In this document: positions 16,202 to 26,450 of the stretch, in pieces | Position numbering within the stretch: the stretch's first letter is position 1 | Layout: each line of letters starts with the position of its first letter | NCBI GenBank assembly: GCA_016931715.1 | Contig: JAFGEF010000082.1 | Location: 1 to 37,232 of the forward strand | Length of the DNA: 37,232 bases | Source of the DNA: Sedimentisphaerales bacterium | GTDB taxonomy: Bacteria; Planctomycetota; Phycisphaerae; Sedimentisphaerales; Anaerobacaceae | Direction: 5' to 3' | Notes under the pieces: generated by a model | Seen by the model: only the letters and a program-made list of their open reading frames with translations | What the model was told of the DNA's origin: nothing | The model's database searches: none | Program-made: the position numbers and the translations under genes

Positions 16202-19200
16202 ATGAAACATAAAATTCTATTCAATATAATGATTTTGTTGTTCACCGCCGCATTTGCAGCGGCGTCTGATTTACCGACATTCGGATTGCTCAACTTGTCA
16301 CAGGGACAATCCTCACGCTTTAAACAGGGGGAACTGCTCGTTTGTTTTAACGACCCTGCACCGGGCGAACAGCCTGCAAGCGGACCGGTTATATCCGGAC
16401 CAGGGACGAGGCGGTCAATCAGAAACATAGTCTCGGATTATATTGTTTCCGGCTCAGTTGTGGACAGGGAATACGATTCTGTAAAAAAAGGCCTGGCTGT
16501 AGTCAGGCTGCCGGATAATACTTCTGTTGTCGATGCGTTTATCCAGTTCAACCTCTCGGCAAATGTACGATACGCCGAACCTAACTATAAGTATAAGCTG
16601 CTCGGCTCTTCTGCCGGCAACATTGCCGCATTAATAAAGGCTTACAACGCAGTACAGACATGCCAAACAGCAGAATCAGACTCCGGAGAAGCACAAACAG
16701 ATGTTATCGCGGCAATAGCAGATACCGGAATTGATTATAAGCATCCGGAATTGGCTGGTAATATCTGGGTGAACCAGGCTGAAAAAAATGGCGAATCCGG
16801 TATAGATGATGACGGCAACGGATACATTGATGACATTTACGGATACGACTTTGCAGGCGCACTCGCTGCCAATCGAACCGATAGTGACAGCGATCCGATA
16901 GATTCATATTATCATGGAACTCATATTGCGGGCATAATAAATAAAATTGGCAATAACAATGTCGATATTAATGCAAAAATCAATCTGATGGCTTTGAAAA
17001 TCTTCGCGGATGATTACTCTCTCGAACCGGAAGTATTTGTAAGTGATGCAGTAGAAGCAATCGCTTACGCGGTTAATAACGGAGCAAAGATTATCAATGC
17101 TTCATGGGGAGGCTCTACATATTCCCAGGCTCTTTACGATGCAATCAAAGACGCAGGGAATTCAGGAGTTCTTTTTATAGCCGCAGCAGGTAACGGCTAT
17201 GGAAATAATAACGATATCAATCCCATCTATCCAGCCAGTTTCGATCTTGGAAATATTATCTCCGTTATGGCAATCGATGAAAACAACAATGCCTGCGATT
17301 TTTCAAATTTTGGTCCCTCTTCAGTCGATATAGCTGCGCCGGGAAAGAATATTTTAAGCGCTGCGCCCACTTATCAGACTTCCGCAATGCTCATGGGAAG
17401 CATTTCTGCTGAACATGCGACACTTAGCGGCACATCGATGTCAGCGGCATATGCCTCGGCGCAAGCCGCCGTTATCATGGCGATGAATCCGGAAATTGAT
17501 GCTCAATCAGTCAAAAGTCTTCTGCTTACAACTGCCGATCCGATTTTGGCTTCGCCGCGTCTTAATCTGTCCGGCGGAAGCGTAAATCTGGAAATGGCGC
17601 TTATGGGAGCTCCCTCCGGCAGGCAGGGAAAAGTCGTTAGATATAATCCTAATGACACTGCGCCCGTCATTTTTACTTATACTAACATACAAAGTGCAAT
17701 TAATGATGCCAATGACGGCGATATTCTGATTGCAGATTCAGCTAAATCTTATAAAGAGACCATCGATTTCAAGGGTAAAGCCATTACCCTTCGAAGCGGC
17801 AACGCAAACGATATAAATGATACTGCTATAAGCCCGAGCAATACTTATATCAGCGGCGAAAATAATCCGGGCACTCCTGTTGTTACTTTCCATAACAATG
17901 AAGGCAGGGACTCAATCATACAGGGTTTCATCATCGGCTGGGGCACCGCAGACTACGGCGGAGGTATTAGCTGCGAAGGTTCTTCTCCGTCTATTTTAGA
18001 CTGTATTATCACAAATAACACCGCAAAGTATTATGGCGGCGGAATCGACTGCTATAATGCTTCACCGGCTATTATAAACTGTACTATTACTAATAACGTT
18101 ACCTCGGACCTTTCAGGTATCGCAGGAGGCATAAACTGCGACCATGCAACCCCGGAAATCACCAACTGCGAAATAAGTTATAATTTTGCGAAAAACGTAG
18201 CTGGTGCAATCTCCTGCTATTATTCGAATCCGGCTATTACAAACTGCCTTATAACAAACAATTCATCCACATATAAAAGCGGCAGCATTTACCTGGAATA
18301 CTCTTCTCCGAATATTTCCAACTGCACAATTCTTGTCGATGACTTGAATATTTCTAAAGACGGCGGAATACACGCGTTCCTTAATTCTACGCCGGTAATT
18401 ACAAACTGTATTCTTTGGGGAAATGGCGATGACCTGAAAAACTGCATTGCCAGTTACTCCTGTATAGAAGATGGTGACAATGGCCCTGGAAACATTAAAT
18501 CAGATCCCAAGTTCCTGGAAGGACCTCTCGGAAAATATTACCTTACACAAATAGCCGCTGGTCAGTTATCAAACAGCACCTGTGTCAACGCAGGAAATCC
18601 GGGCTTCAATCCAGATCTCCAGACAGGCATTTATACGACGGCTACCGATGCAATTACAGATGACAATATTATTGATATCGGTTTCCATTATGTTTCAAAG
18701 CCGGCTCCGCGTTATCAGCTTGAGGTTCTCGAAGTTATCGAAGGAGTTGTAGTTACGCCTGATGTTGCTGAATATTCTATGGGTCGAGTCGAACCTAACA
18801 GCGGGACATTCAGAAAACAGGAAGTAGTGCAGCTCACGGCGTATCCTGATCCGAATCACAAGCTGTTAAGATGGACAGGAACAGACGATGATACAATAAA
18901 AGGTCTGAACAATACAATTACTATAACCCAAAATACGACCATAGAAGTCGAATTCGCGGAGATTCCTCTTTACAGGCTGCGAACAGAAGTCATAGGCGGC
19001 CAAGGCACTATTACTCCTCTTCATAAAAGAGGTGAATATTATCCTGAAGGAACAGTCATTACTGCTGCGGCAGAGCCTGAACAAAATTATATTATCGATA
19101 AATGGACAGGCACAGATAACGATAATTCATGGGCGAACACAAATACGATAACCATGAATTCCGACAAGAATGTTACTGTGTCATTCCGCAAACCGCGCGT

Positions 19201-22200
19201 GGTATATGTACCTGGAGAATACCAGACTATTTCAACAGCGGTCGATGCGGTCAACACTCATGGTGACAAAATTATTGTCAGCCCGGGAACATACTTAACC
19301 AATTCAATCAATTTCAACGGCAAGGCAATAACAATAACGAGCGAACACCCGGACGATCCGATTTGTGTGGCAACAACAATTATCGATTGCCAGCAGGAAG
19401 GGCGAGCCTTCATACTCGAAAACGGCGAAGGTCCGGATTCTGTAATCGATGGTTTCACAATTCGTAACGGAAGTGCGCTGCAGGATCCGAATACAGCAGG
19501 CTCAGGCTCCCATGCATATGGCGGCGCTGTAGCATGTTTTAACGGAAGCAGTCCGACGTTATCGAACCTGATAGTTGAAAATTGCATTGCACAGGGACAG
19601 TTAGGTGCGAATGGAGAGGCTCCTCAGCAGCCGGCAGCTCCTGGACAGCCGGCACAACCGGCACCTGCCGAACCGCAGGCACCGGATCCGAACGAACCGG
19701 AAGCGGACCCTGCTGATCCTAATGCAGATATTGACGGTATAGACGGCGAAGCAGGCGCAGATGGCGAAGCTGGCGCAGATGGTGTAGCAGGCCCTAATGG
19801 AGTCGATGGCAATATTGGCACTACAGGTGGTAATGGTTTCGGCGGTGCTTTTTATTTCGATGCAAACAGCGCACCATTAGTTCTTAACTGTACAATACGT
19901 AACTGTCGTGCTATCGGTGGAAATGGCGGTGCAGGCGGCGCTGGACAGGACGGCGGTGCAGGCGGTGCTGGAGGCACAGGTCAGGATGGACAGCAAGGTC
20001 AGAACGGCGGACCAGGATTAAACAATGGCAACGACGGTAACGGCGGTAACGGCGGTAACGGCGGTGCCGGCGGTAACGGCGGTCCTGGCGGTATCGGTGG
20101 TCGGGGCGGTGACGGCGGAAACGGCGGCGAAGCTATCGGCGGTGCTATTTACTTAGGTATAAACTGTAAACCAGTATTTAAATATTTAATCATTGAAAAT
20201 TGTTCAACCATTCAGGGTCTTGGCAACACTGCCGGCGCTGGAGGCGCAGGAGGTGCAGGCGGCGAAGGCGGTGAAGGCGGTGAAGGCGGTGATAGTGGTG
20301 ATGGCCAAACAGGAGGCCAGGAAGGTCAGGCAGGAGCACAGGGTGCAAGCGGAAGCGGAGGTAATGGCGGTAACGGCGGAACGGCTGGTGTAAACGGAGC
20401 AAATTCTCTGGCCGGAGCAATTTTCTTCGGTGATAATTGTGAAATAGAAATCATCGACTCAGAAATACTTTCATGTACCTCAAGAACCACTGTTGCTACA
20501 ACAGGTTATGCCGGCGGCAATGGCGGAGCTGGCGGAGCAGACGGTGGAATCGGGGGTAATGGCGGTGACGGCACCCCGGCTGGAGCAGGTGGTGCAGCAG
20601 GCGGTGCAACCGGGAGTGCAGGCGGACAGGGCGGCTCTCTGACAAGTGCAACTGAAAACTTTGGCGGTGCAAACTTCTATCAAATCGGATGCAAAGTAAA
20701 GATGACTAACTGCAAAATTGACGGCAGTGAACTGGAAAGGAGCTACGGCGGTGCCGAATATTATTCCGATGGCTGTACTGTCGAGCTGGTCAACTGCATC
20801 CTTTCGAATAACGCTTCCAGCACATACGGAGGCGCGCAGTCATTTGACGCAAACTGCACAGTAACTCTTACCGGAACTCAATATTTGAACAATGAAACAG
20901 GTTCATACGGCGGAGCTTTATACTGGCCTTCTGATTGTAATATTACTATCGATAATTGCGTATTTACAGGCCATCATCTCGACGAAGGCTGGAGCAAAGG
21001 CGGCGCAATTTATGCAGGCGGAATTCAGGCCAGAGATTCTAATGATGGATATTATAATGGAAGTAATTTATTAATACGAAACAGCACATTTACTGACAAT
21101 TCATCTCTGTACGGCGGTGCAATGTACTGGTATGGATATGAAGCTGATATTAAAATGCAGAATTGCAAATTCACCGGTAACAGCGCACAAAACGGCGGCG
21201 GTCTCTACTGGATTGGCGGTGCACCGGAAGTATCAGAATGTTCGATAAGGAATAATACTGCGTACGGACCAACTTATACAGTAACTATTCCCGGAACTCC
21301 GATTGATGTGGATGATGAAAACACATGGCCGGAAGGCTTCGATCCGAACGATGATACAACCTGGCCGGTTCCAGGAGATGCCAACTCCATAACCGATCCT
21401 CCAGATGTTGAAGTACAGATCAACTCGACATGTGCCGGCGGCGGCGGTATTGTCTGCTGGTCATCAGATGCTCTTATCCAAAACAGCTTTATTACTAATA
21501 ACACATCTCTCGGTTCAGGCGGCGGTGTGTACTTCGGAGGCTCTCCATATAATCCGATACTAAAGAACTGCATTATTGCAGACAACATGGCTTTAATAGA
21601 CGGCGGCGGTATCGTGTCATACTGGAACGCAGCGCCCATTATTACAAACTGCACTATTATAGATAACGTGGCGACCGATCCGAACATATCAACTCGCGGC
21701 AAGGGCGGCGGTATTTCATGCTCATACGAGAGCAATACAACTTTAATTAACAGTATTGTCTGGAATAATTCCGCGCGACTGGGCAGCCAGATTGCAATCG
21801 GAAGTGAATACGACCCGAAATTGCTGCAATATCCGGCGAAATTAAACGTTTCATACTGCAACATCGAAGGCGGTAAAGAAGGTGTTCGTGTAGAACAGGG
21901 CCGAATCCTCAACTGGAAAACCGGAAATATAAGCACAGACCCGCTGTTCATCGAACCTTACTTCCTGAGCCAGACCGCATCAGGCCAGAGTGTCAACAGC
22001 CCATGCGTCGATGCCGGAAGTGACTTGGCAGTAAATCTGGGTATGAACCAATATATAACAAGTTCCAACGGTGACAAAGATACCGGAAAAGTCGATATCG
22101 GCTTCCATTATGTCGAAATGCCGGCTCAATACGTTCTAAGCGTTAATGTTAATGGTCCGGGAACAGCGACGCCAAACAGCGGCACCTATTATGACGGCAC

Positions 22201-25200
22201 TAAAGTGACATTGACTGCTTTGCCAAATACCGGCTTTATTCTCAGAGGATGGTATGACAGCAGCAATAACCTGCTCTCTGCGGAAGGAATATTCTCTGTT
22301 GTGATGGATTCTGACAAAGTAATCACTGCTGTATTCTCTGCCAGAAATACTATAATAGTTTCAGGCGACGATGATGCAATTCAAGCCGCTATTAATAATG
22401 CAAATGATGGTGATATCCTTGTTGTTGCTCCTGGTACTTATGATCCTAATATCAACTTCGGCGGCAAAAAAATCACGTTAGTTTCCACAAATCCTGACGA
22501 TCCGGATGTTATTGCAGGAACAATAATTGACTGCTCAGGCTCGGATGATGGAACAGGACGTGCTTTCATTTTTGAAAACGGCGAAGGTCCGGATACTATT
22601 ATTAACGGCTTCACTATCATAAACGGCAATACTGATGATGAAAGTGGCGGTGGTATATATATTAGCTCCGGCTGCAGTCCTACTATTATGAATGTAACTA
22701 TCAGTGAATGTACAACTAATGATGTTGGCGGCGGTATATTTATCGATGCAAATGCAAGCCCCATGTTTATAAATTGCACAATTACCAGTTGCGATGCGAA
22801 CAATGGCGGCGGAGTTTATTGTACCTCGAATTCTTCAGCTACCTTCAAAGCATGCAACTTTAGTTTTAACACCGCAGTTGATGCGACTACGGCAAATAAT
22901 GACGATAATGAATCGTATGGCGGCGGTTTATATGGCGGCTCCGTAAATAATATGAAAATTATTGATTGTAACTTCTATGAGAACACGGCAGATTATGGAG
23001 CCGGATTCTATCTTGCTTCTGGCGCAAAAGTTATATTCGAGAATAGTGTGTTCTCTAATAATACGGCAAGTTTTGACGGCGGCGCCGGATACTGGGGTGC
23101 GGCAGATATCGAACTTAATAATTGCAATATAACATCGAATACTGCCCTTCGCGGCGGCGGCTTGTGGTATAACGGCTCTGCAAAAACTGAAATTACAGGC
23201 TGCACAATCTTTAATAACTCGGCAGGCCCGACAATTGACCCGAACGACCCAAATGACCCGAACATGTTTGTTCCGGGACAAGGCGGCGGTATTTATAATT
23301 TTGCATCAAATGCCACAATTACCGACTGCAAAATAAGAAACAACTACGCATACACATCGGGAGGCGGTATTTATATCATTGGAAGTTCAGATGCCCCGCA
23401 AATTATTAATAACCTTATCGAATCCAACGTTGCAGGCAGAGACGGCGGCGGTATCTCCGTCAACTGGCAGGCGAATCCAGCCATTACATCATGCACTTTC
23501 GTGAGCAATACAGCTCCGGGAATATTTGCAAATGCTGATGGAACAGGATATGGCGGCGCTTTGTACAGTTCTTATAATGCTATATGCACCGTAACAAACA
23601 GCATTTTCTGGAATGATTATGCCTCGCACGGTCCTGAAATTGCAGTAGCTACAGGTTTCGAATATGACCCGAGACCCTCGACTTTGAATATTTCTTACAG
23701 TGACATAAGATTCTCGGTAAATACTATCTGGGTCGATTCCGGATGTACACTGAACGCAGGAGACGGCAATATTGACAAGGACCCGCTCTTTACCAACGGC
23801 CCGCAGGGCAATTACTATCTCAGCCAGACAATCTCAAACCAGTCTAAAAACAGCCCGTGTGTTAATGCAGGCATCGATAATCTTAATCTGTTAGGATTTA
23901 CAAGATATATTTATACAACTCGTACTGATGAAGGTCCGGATACAGATGTATTGGATATAGGCTTCCACTACCCGGTCGCTCAGCCATACAAGATATTCGA
24001 CCTCTCTACCAATGGAGTAATAGACAGCAACGATGAAACTGAATTCTATGCAATCATGGACGCAAACGAAACATGTTCAGAAACAAATTCATGGTGCAGC
24101 GGCGCTGACTTTAACTATGACGGCAAGGTCGATGCCAATGATAAAGAATTTGTGATTGCATATATGTTAGCTGAAGCATGGCTGCAGGAAGACAATGTTG
24201 CTCCGACTCCTGACCCGACTCTGTGGGAAACAAAGCCGCACCTGGTTTCGGGAACATCTATAAGAATGTCAGCCGAGACTTCATTCGATTCATGGTTTGA
24301 TTACTGGGACAGAGAAGTTGAATATTACTTCGACTGTGTTTATGGAAACGGCAATGACAGCGGCTGGATTACTGAAAACACTTATACAGACAGCGGCCTT
24401 ACATCTTATGCCCAGTACGGCTATCGCGTCAGAGCACGCGATGCATTCCCGGGAATTCCGGATGACGGTACAGGTCAGCCTGGAAATAAAACTGAATGGT
24501 CAGAGATTGCTTTCGTAGGCTCTGTAGATACTACCCCTCCGACACCGGTACCGGCGATTATTTCCTATACTGCTGATGTCAACTTTATCTCACTGGTAGC
24601 TTCTATCGCCTATGACACAAGCGATGTGGAATATTACTTCCAGTCATTATCCACCTCAATAGGCGGCAAAGACAGCGGCTGGATTAGTGAACCGAACTAT
24701 ACTGACCCGAACCTTACGATGGGCACTGAATACGGCTACAGGGTAAAGGCAAGAGACAAATCTGCCAACAGGAACGAGACTATATGGTCTGATCCGGTTT
24801 ACATCTATACAGTGACGCCTGCAGATAAGACTCCGCCGACACCTAATCCGATGACATGGGATGAAACGGCAGATGTTAACGGCTTGCCGCACGAAGTGGA
24901 AGGAGACGAAACTTCTTATAATATCTATGTTGAAATGACCGCCACAGTGGCAGAAGATGACAGTGGCGGTACTATAGAATATTACTTCTGGTGTTCTGAC
25001 TCGCGTTACTCCAGCAACGACTGGATTACTGAAAATACTTATTCTGTTCGTGTTGGAAGAGGTGGTTTGGGATTCGAATTCCGAGTAAAAGCTCGAGATC
25101 AGTATGGAAATGAAACCGGATGGTCAACCAAAGTACGAACTCTTACTCTTAAGGAAGTAACTGACTTGGAAGGAGATACTGATACGGACACTACAGATGA

Positions 25201-25225
25201 GACTACAGATGAGACGGATCAATAG
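16202..25225 (+). CDS. Giant secreted S8 subtilase with three beta-helix cassettes, InlB-like, dockerin-like and Fn3-like modules
   Basis: About 3007 residues. The signal peptide is MKHKILFNIMILLFTAAFAA. A propeptide-like segment precedes a complete S8 domain with Asp174 (AIADTGIDYKHP), His238 (YHGTHIAG), Asn331 (AAAGNG) and Ser412 (LSGTSMSAAYA). Three right-handed beta-helix cassettes follow (about bases 17650-18710, 19200-22130 and 22350-23990). Each starts with an AIxxANDGD-type cap and ends with CVNAG/CVDAG plus DIGFHY. Between them are InlB-like repeats with WTGTDxD and VEF/VSF ends. Then come a dockerin-like calcium-binding pair (24000-24190), three Fn3-like modules with YGYRVxARD, and an acidic Thr/Asp tail. 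It is probably a surface or secreted polysaccharide- or protein-degrading factor. An ATG eight codons upstream (16178) is possible, but the signal peptide favours 16202. The gene starts about 115 bp after the secretin gene with no terminator between. Confidence 0.88.
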   Translation: MKHKILFNIMILLFTAAFAAASDLPTFGLLNLSQGQSSRFKQGELLVCFNDPAPGEQPASGPVISGPGTRRSIRNIVSDYIVSGSVVDREYDSVKKGLAVVRLPDNTSVVDAFIQFNLSANVRYAEPNYKYKLLGSSAGNIAALIKAYNAVQTCQTAESDSGEAQTDVIAAIADTGIDYKHPELAGNIWVNQAEKNGESGIDDDGNGYIDDIYGYDFAGALAANRTDSDSDPIDSYYHGTHIAGIINKIGNNNVDINAKINLMALKIFADDYSLEPEVFVSDAVEAIAYAVNNGAKIINASWGGSTYSQALYDAIKDAGNSGVLFIAAAGNGYGNNNDINPIYPASFDLGNIISVMAIDENNNACDFSNFGPSSVDIAAPGKNILSAAPTYQTSAMLMGSISAEHATLSGTSMSAAYASAQAAVIMAMNPEIDAQSVKSLLLTTADPILASPRLNLSGGSVNLEMALMGAPSGRQGKVVRYNPNDTAPVIFTYTNIQSAINDANDGDILIADSAKSYKETIDFKGKAITLRSGNANDINDTAISPSNTYISGENNPGTPVVTFHNNEGRDSIIQGFIIGWGTADYGGGISCEGSSPSILDCIITNNTAKYYGGGIDCYNASPAIINCTITNNVTSDLSGIAGGINCDHATPEITNCEISYNFAKNVAGAISCYYSNPAITNCLITNNSSTYKSGSIYLEYSSPNISNCTILVDDLNISKDGGIHAFLNSTPVITNCILWGNGDDLKNCIASYSCIEDGDNGPGNIKSDPKFLEGPLGKYYLTQIAAGQLSNSTCVNAGNPGFNPDLQTGIYTTATDAITDDNIIDIGFHYVSKPAPRYQLEVLEVIEGVVVTPDVAEYSMGRVEPNSGTFRKQEVVQLTAYPDPNHKLLRWTGTDDDTIKGLNNTITITQNTTIEVEFAEIPLYRLRTEVIGGQGTITPLHKRGEYYPEGTVITAAAEPEQNYIIDKWTGTDNDNSWANTNTITMNSDKNVTVSFRKPRVVYVPGEYQTISTAVDAVNTHGDKIIVSPGTYLTNSINFNGKAITITSEHPDDPICVATTIIDCQQEGRAFILENGEGPDSVIDGFTIRNGSALQDPNTAGSGSHAYGGAVACFNGSSPTLSNLIVENCIAQGQLGANGEAPQQPAAPGQPAQPAPAEPQAPDPNEPEADPADPNADIDGIDGEAGADGEAGADGVAGPNGVDGNIGTTGGNGFGGAFYFDANSAPLVLNCTIRNCRAIGGNGGAGGAGQDGGAGGAGGTGQDGQQGQNGGPGLNNGNDGNGGNGGNGGAGGNGGPGGIGGRGGDGGNGGEAIGGAIYLGINCKPVFKYLIIENCSTIQGLGNTAGAGGAGGAGGEGGEGGEGGDSGDGQTGGQEGQAGAQGASGSGGNGGNGGTAGVNGANSLAGAIFFGDNCEIEIIDSEILSCTSRTTVATTGYAGGNGGAGGADGGIGGNGGDGTPAGAGGAAGGATGSAGGQGGSLTSATENFGGANFYQIGCKVKMTNCKIDGSELERSYGGAEYYSDGCTVELVNCILSNNASSTYGGAQSFDANCTVTLTGTQYLNNETGSYGGALYWPSDCNITIDNCVFTGHHLDEGWSKGGAIYAGGIQARDSNDGYYNGSNLLIRNSTFTDNSSLYGGAMYWYGYEADIKMQNCKFTGNSAQNGGGLYWIGGAPEVSECSIRNNTAYGPTYTVTIPGTPIDVDDENTWPEGFDPNDDTTWPVPGDANSITDPPDVEVQINSTCAGGGGIVCWSSDALIQNSFITNNTSLGSGGGVYFGGSPYNPILKNCIIADNMALIDGGGIVSYWNAAPIITNCTIIDNVATDPNISTRGKGGGISCSYESNTTLINSIVWNNSARLGSQIAIGSEYDPKLLQYPAKLNVSYCNIEGGKEGVRVEQGRILNWKTGNISTDPLFIEPYFLSQTASGQSVNSPCVDAGSDLAVNLGMNQYITSSNGDKDTGKVDIGFHYVEMPAQYVLSVNVNGPGTATPNSGTYYDGTKVTLTALPNTGFILRGWYDSSNNLLSAEGIFSVVMDSDKVITAVFSARNTIIVSGDDDAIQAAINNANDGDILVVAPGTYDPNINFGGKKITLVSTNPDDPDVIAGTIIDCSGSDDGTGRAFIFENGEGPDTIINGFTIINGNTDDESGGGIYISSGCSPTIMNVTISECTTNDVGGGIFIDANASPMFINCTITSCDANNGGGVYCTSNSSATFKACNFSFNTAVDATTANNDDNESYGGGLYGGSVNNMKIIDCNFYENTADYGAGFYLASGAKVIFENSVFSNNTASFDGGAGYWGAADIELNNCNITSNTALRGGGLWYNGSAKTEITGCTIFNNSAGPTIDPNDPNDPNMFVPGQGGGIYNFASNATITDCKIRNNYAYTSGGGIYIIGSSDAPQIINNLIESNVAGRDGGGISVNWQANPAITSCTFVSNTAPGIFANADGTGYGGALYSSYNAICTVTNSIFWNDYASHGPEIAVATGFEYDPRPSTLNISYSDIRFSVNTIWVDSGCTLNAGDGNIDKDPLFTNGPQGNYYLSQTISNQSKNSPCVNAGIDNLNLLGFTRYIYTTRTDEGPDTDVLDIGFHYPVAQPYKIFDLSTNGVIDSNDETEFYAIMDANETCSETNSWCSGADFNYDGKVDANDKEFVIAYMLAEAWLQEDNVAPTPDPTLWETKPHLVSGTSIRMSAETSFDSWFDYWDREVEYYFDCVYGNGNDSGWITENTYTDSGLTSYAQYGYRVRARDAFPGIPDDGTGQPGNKTEWSEIAFVGSVDTTPPTPVPAIISYTADVNFISLVASIAYDTSDVEYYFQSLSTSIGGKDSGWISEPNYTDPNLTMGTEYGYRVKARDKSANRNETIWSDPVYIYTVTPADKTPPTPNPMTWDETADVNGLPHEVEGDETSYNIYVEMTATVAEDDSGGTIEYYFWCSDSRYSSNDWITENTYSVRVGRGGLGFEFRVKARDQYGNETGWSTKVRTLTLKEVTDLEGDTDTDTTDETTDETDQ
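19610..20650 (+). repeat. Gly-rich and acidic loop insertions in beta-helix cassette 2
   Basis: Four low-complexity blocks interrupt successive beta-helix rungs: a Pro/Ala/Asp/Glu block leading into GADGEAGADGVAG, then three Gly-Gly-Asn/Ala/Glu blocks (about 19920-20140, 20220-20400 and 20510-20640). After each block the helix resumes with a near-identical rung (GGAFYFDANS, GGAIYLGINC, GAIFFGDNC, GGANFYQIGC), so the insertions sit at the same place in the repeat. The composition resembles collagen-like or PE_PGRS glycine tracts. Confidence 0.85.
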
Positions 25226-25307
25226 TGAAACACAGAAATATTTGGACAGAACCAGTTTATTTAAACAAAATATTGATTTTTAGTTAACTTTATATAAAAA
25301 TGCAGGA

Positions 25308-25345
25308 AAGGCCGTTATTATAACACGTAGCGGCCTTCTTTTTTT
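25308..25345 (+). terminator. Terminator after the giant protease gene
   Basis: AAGGCCG/CGGCCTT (7 bp) encloses a 16-nt AT-rich loop and is followed by C and seven T residues, about 80 bp after the stop codon. Confidence 0.82.
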
Positions 25346-25365
25346 AGAAATACCTTTTTCAAATA

Positions 25366-25394
25366 TTGACAAATAACGATTTTTACGATATTAT
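25366..25394 (+). promoter_or_regulatory. Promoter of the TPR-like membrane protein gene
   Basis: TTGACA (6/6), a 17-bp spacer and TATTAT (5/6) directly follow the preceding terminator. The predicted start is near 25401, about 43 bases before the ATG at 25444. An upstream in-frame TTG coincides with the -35 box and therefore cannot be the start codon. Confidence 0.8.
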
Positions 25395-25443
25395 ATCTTG
25401 TAAGAGATCAGTCATGGGACTGCGCTTTATTTGGAGCAAAACC

Positions 25444-26433
25444 ATGAATTTGGAAAATGATGGATTTTTAACGCGGTATAAATGGCATATCATTATTATC
25501 TGTGCCGTATCGGTGTTTGCAGCGATTCTATTATCATTCAGCGACAGATTTCAAACATCACAAGAGGGTTTTTATCCTCAAATTGCATGGCTTTTAGGCG
25601 CAATAATTGTCCTCGGAGCGCTTATTACCATGCTTTCAAGGGTTATCAAGATACTCGATGCCCTGCAGGACAACAGCGCAAAGCTCGAAGAGCTTACAAA
25701 AGCGCTGGAGGAAATTCACGCTGGTTTAGCCCAGATTAACAAGAGCACTCGAATAAGCGATACTGTAAAATCAATTGCTTTCAAGGATGCAGACAGGCAG
25801 TCTTTGAGGGAAGTGGTTTTTGAGAAGCTCCAGGCAAAAGATTTCAGCGCAGCCAAAGAAATAATAGAAGAAATCGCAAGGCACCCGGAATACGAGGAGC
25901 TTGCTGAAGATTTAATGTCCGAAGCGGAAAAATACCAAAATGCTACCGAGCAGGAACGTCTTAACCAGGTTACAGCTCATATCGAAAAATTAATTGATGA
26001 CGCTCAATGGAAAAGAGCAAGCGCACAGATAGAAGGCTTGATAAAAGCCCATCCGTACAGCGATCAGGCGAAAAATATGAGGCTTGTTCTGTATGAAAGG
26101 AAACAGGAGCGGAAAAAGATTTTGCTCGCCGCATGGGACGATGCTGTTACCAACCAGGAAACAGACCGCAGCCTGGAAATTTTGAAAGAGCTGGACTCAT
26201 ATTTGTCTCCCAACGAAGCTTCTGCTTTTCAGGAAGCTGCAAGTGATATCTTCCGTACGAAGCTTCATTCTCTCGGTATGCAGTTTTCTATCGCGGTTAC
26301 AGAAAGAAGATGGGCTGATGCTCTGGATATAGGCCAGAAAATAATAAAAGATTTTCCAAACAGCAAAATGTGCCAGGAAATATATACCAAGCTTGACGTC
26401 CTGAAACAGAACGTTGAGTTGCAGAAAATATAA
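25444..26433 (+). CDS. Membrane-anchored coiled-coil/TPR-like protein of unknown function
   Basis: The 329-residue protein is not assignable to a named family. Two membrane segments (about residues 15-32 and 46-66) are followed by a coiled-coil (IKILDALQDNSAKLEELTKALEE region, ~70-105) and a helical C-terminal domain. That domain holds loosely repeated helix pairs with TPR-like wording (AKEIIEEIARHPEYEELAEDLM, ASAQIEGLIKAHPYSDQAKNM, ALDIGQKIIKDFPNSKMCQEIY). With two close membrane helices, both ends would be cytoplasmic, so it may be a membrane-tethered scaffold. The start at 25444 is supported by GGAG seven bases upstream and by the promoter position. It is convergent with the next gene. Confidence 0.75.
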   Translation: MNLENDGFLTRYKWHIIIICAVSVFAAILLSFSDRFQTSQEGFYPQIAWLLGAIIVLGALITMLSRVIKILDALQDNSAKLEELTKALEEIHAGLAQINKSTRISDTVKSIAFKDADRQSLREVVFEKLQAKDFSAAKEIIEEIARHPEYEELAEDLMSEAEKYQNATEQERLNQVTAHIEKLIDDAQWKRASAQIEGLIKAHPYSDQAKNMRLVLYERKQERKKILLAAWDDAVTNQETDRSLEILKELDSYLSPNEASAFQEAASDIFRTKLHSLGMQFSIAVTERRWADALDIGQKIIKDFPNSKMCQEIYTKLDVLKQNVELQKI

Positions 26434-26450
26434 CACTCTTTTATTCCGGT

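Noticed and set aside
19624..20683. Minus- and plus-frame open frames over the glycine-rich part of the giant protein, with Arg/His/Pro-rich or Ala/Lys-rich products
   Set aside because: These arise from the GGN/GGC codon repeats read in other frames; they have no start signals or families.
25160..25225. C-terminal sorting signal (PEP-CTERM or similar) on the giant protease
   Set aside because: The end is an acidic Thr/Asp tail with no hydrophobic helix or basic terminus.
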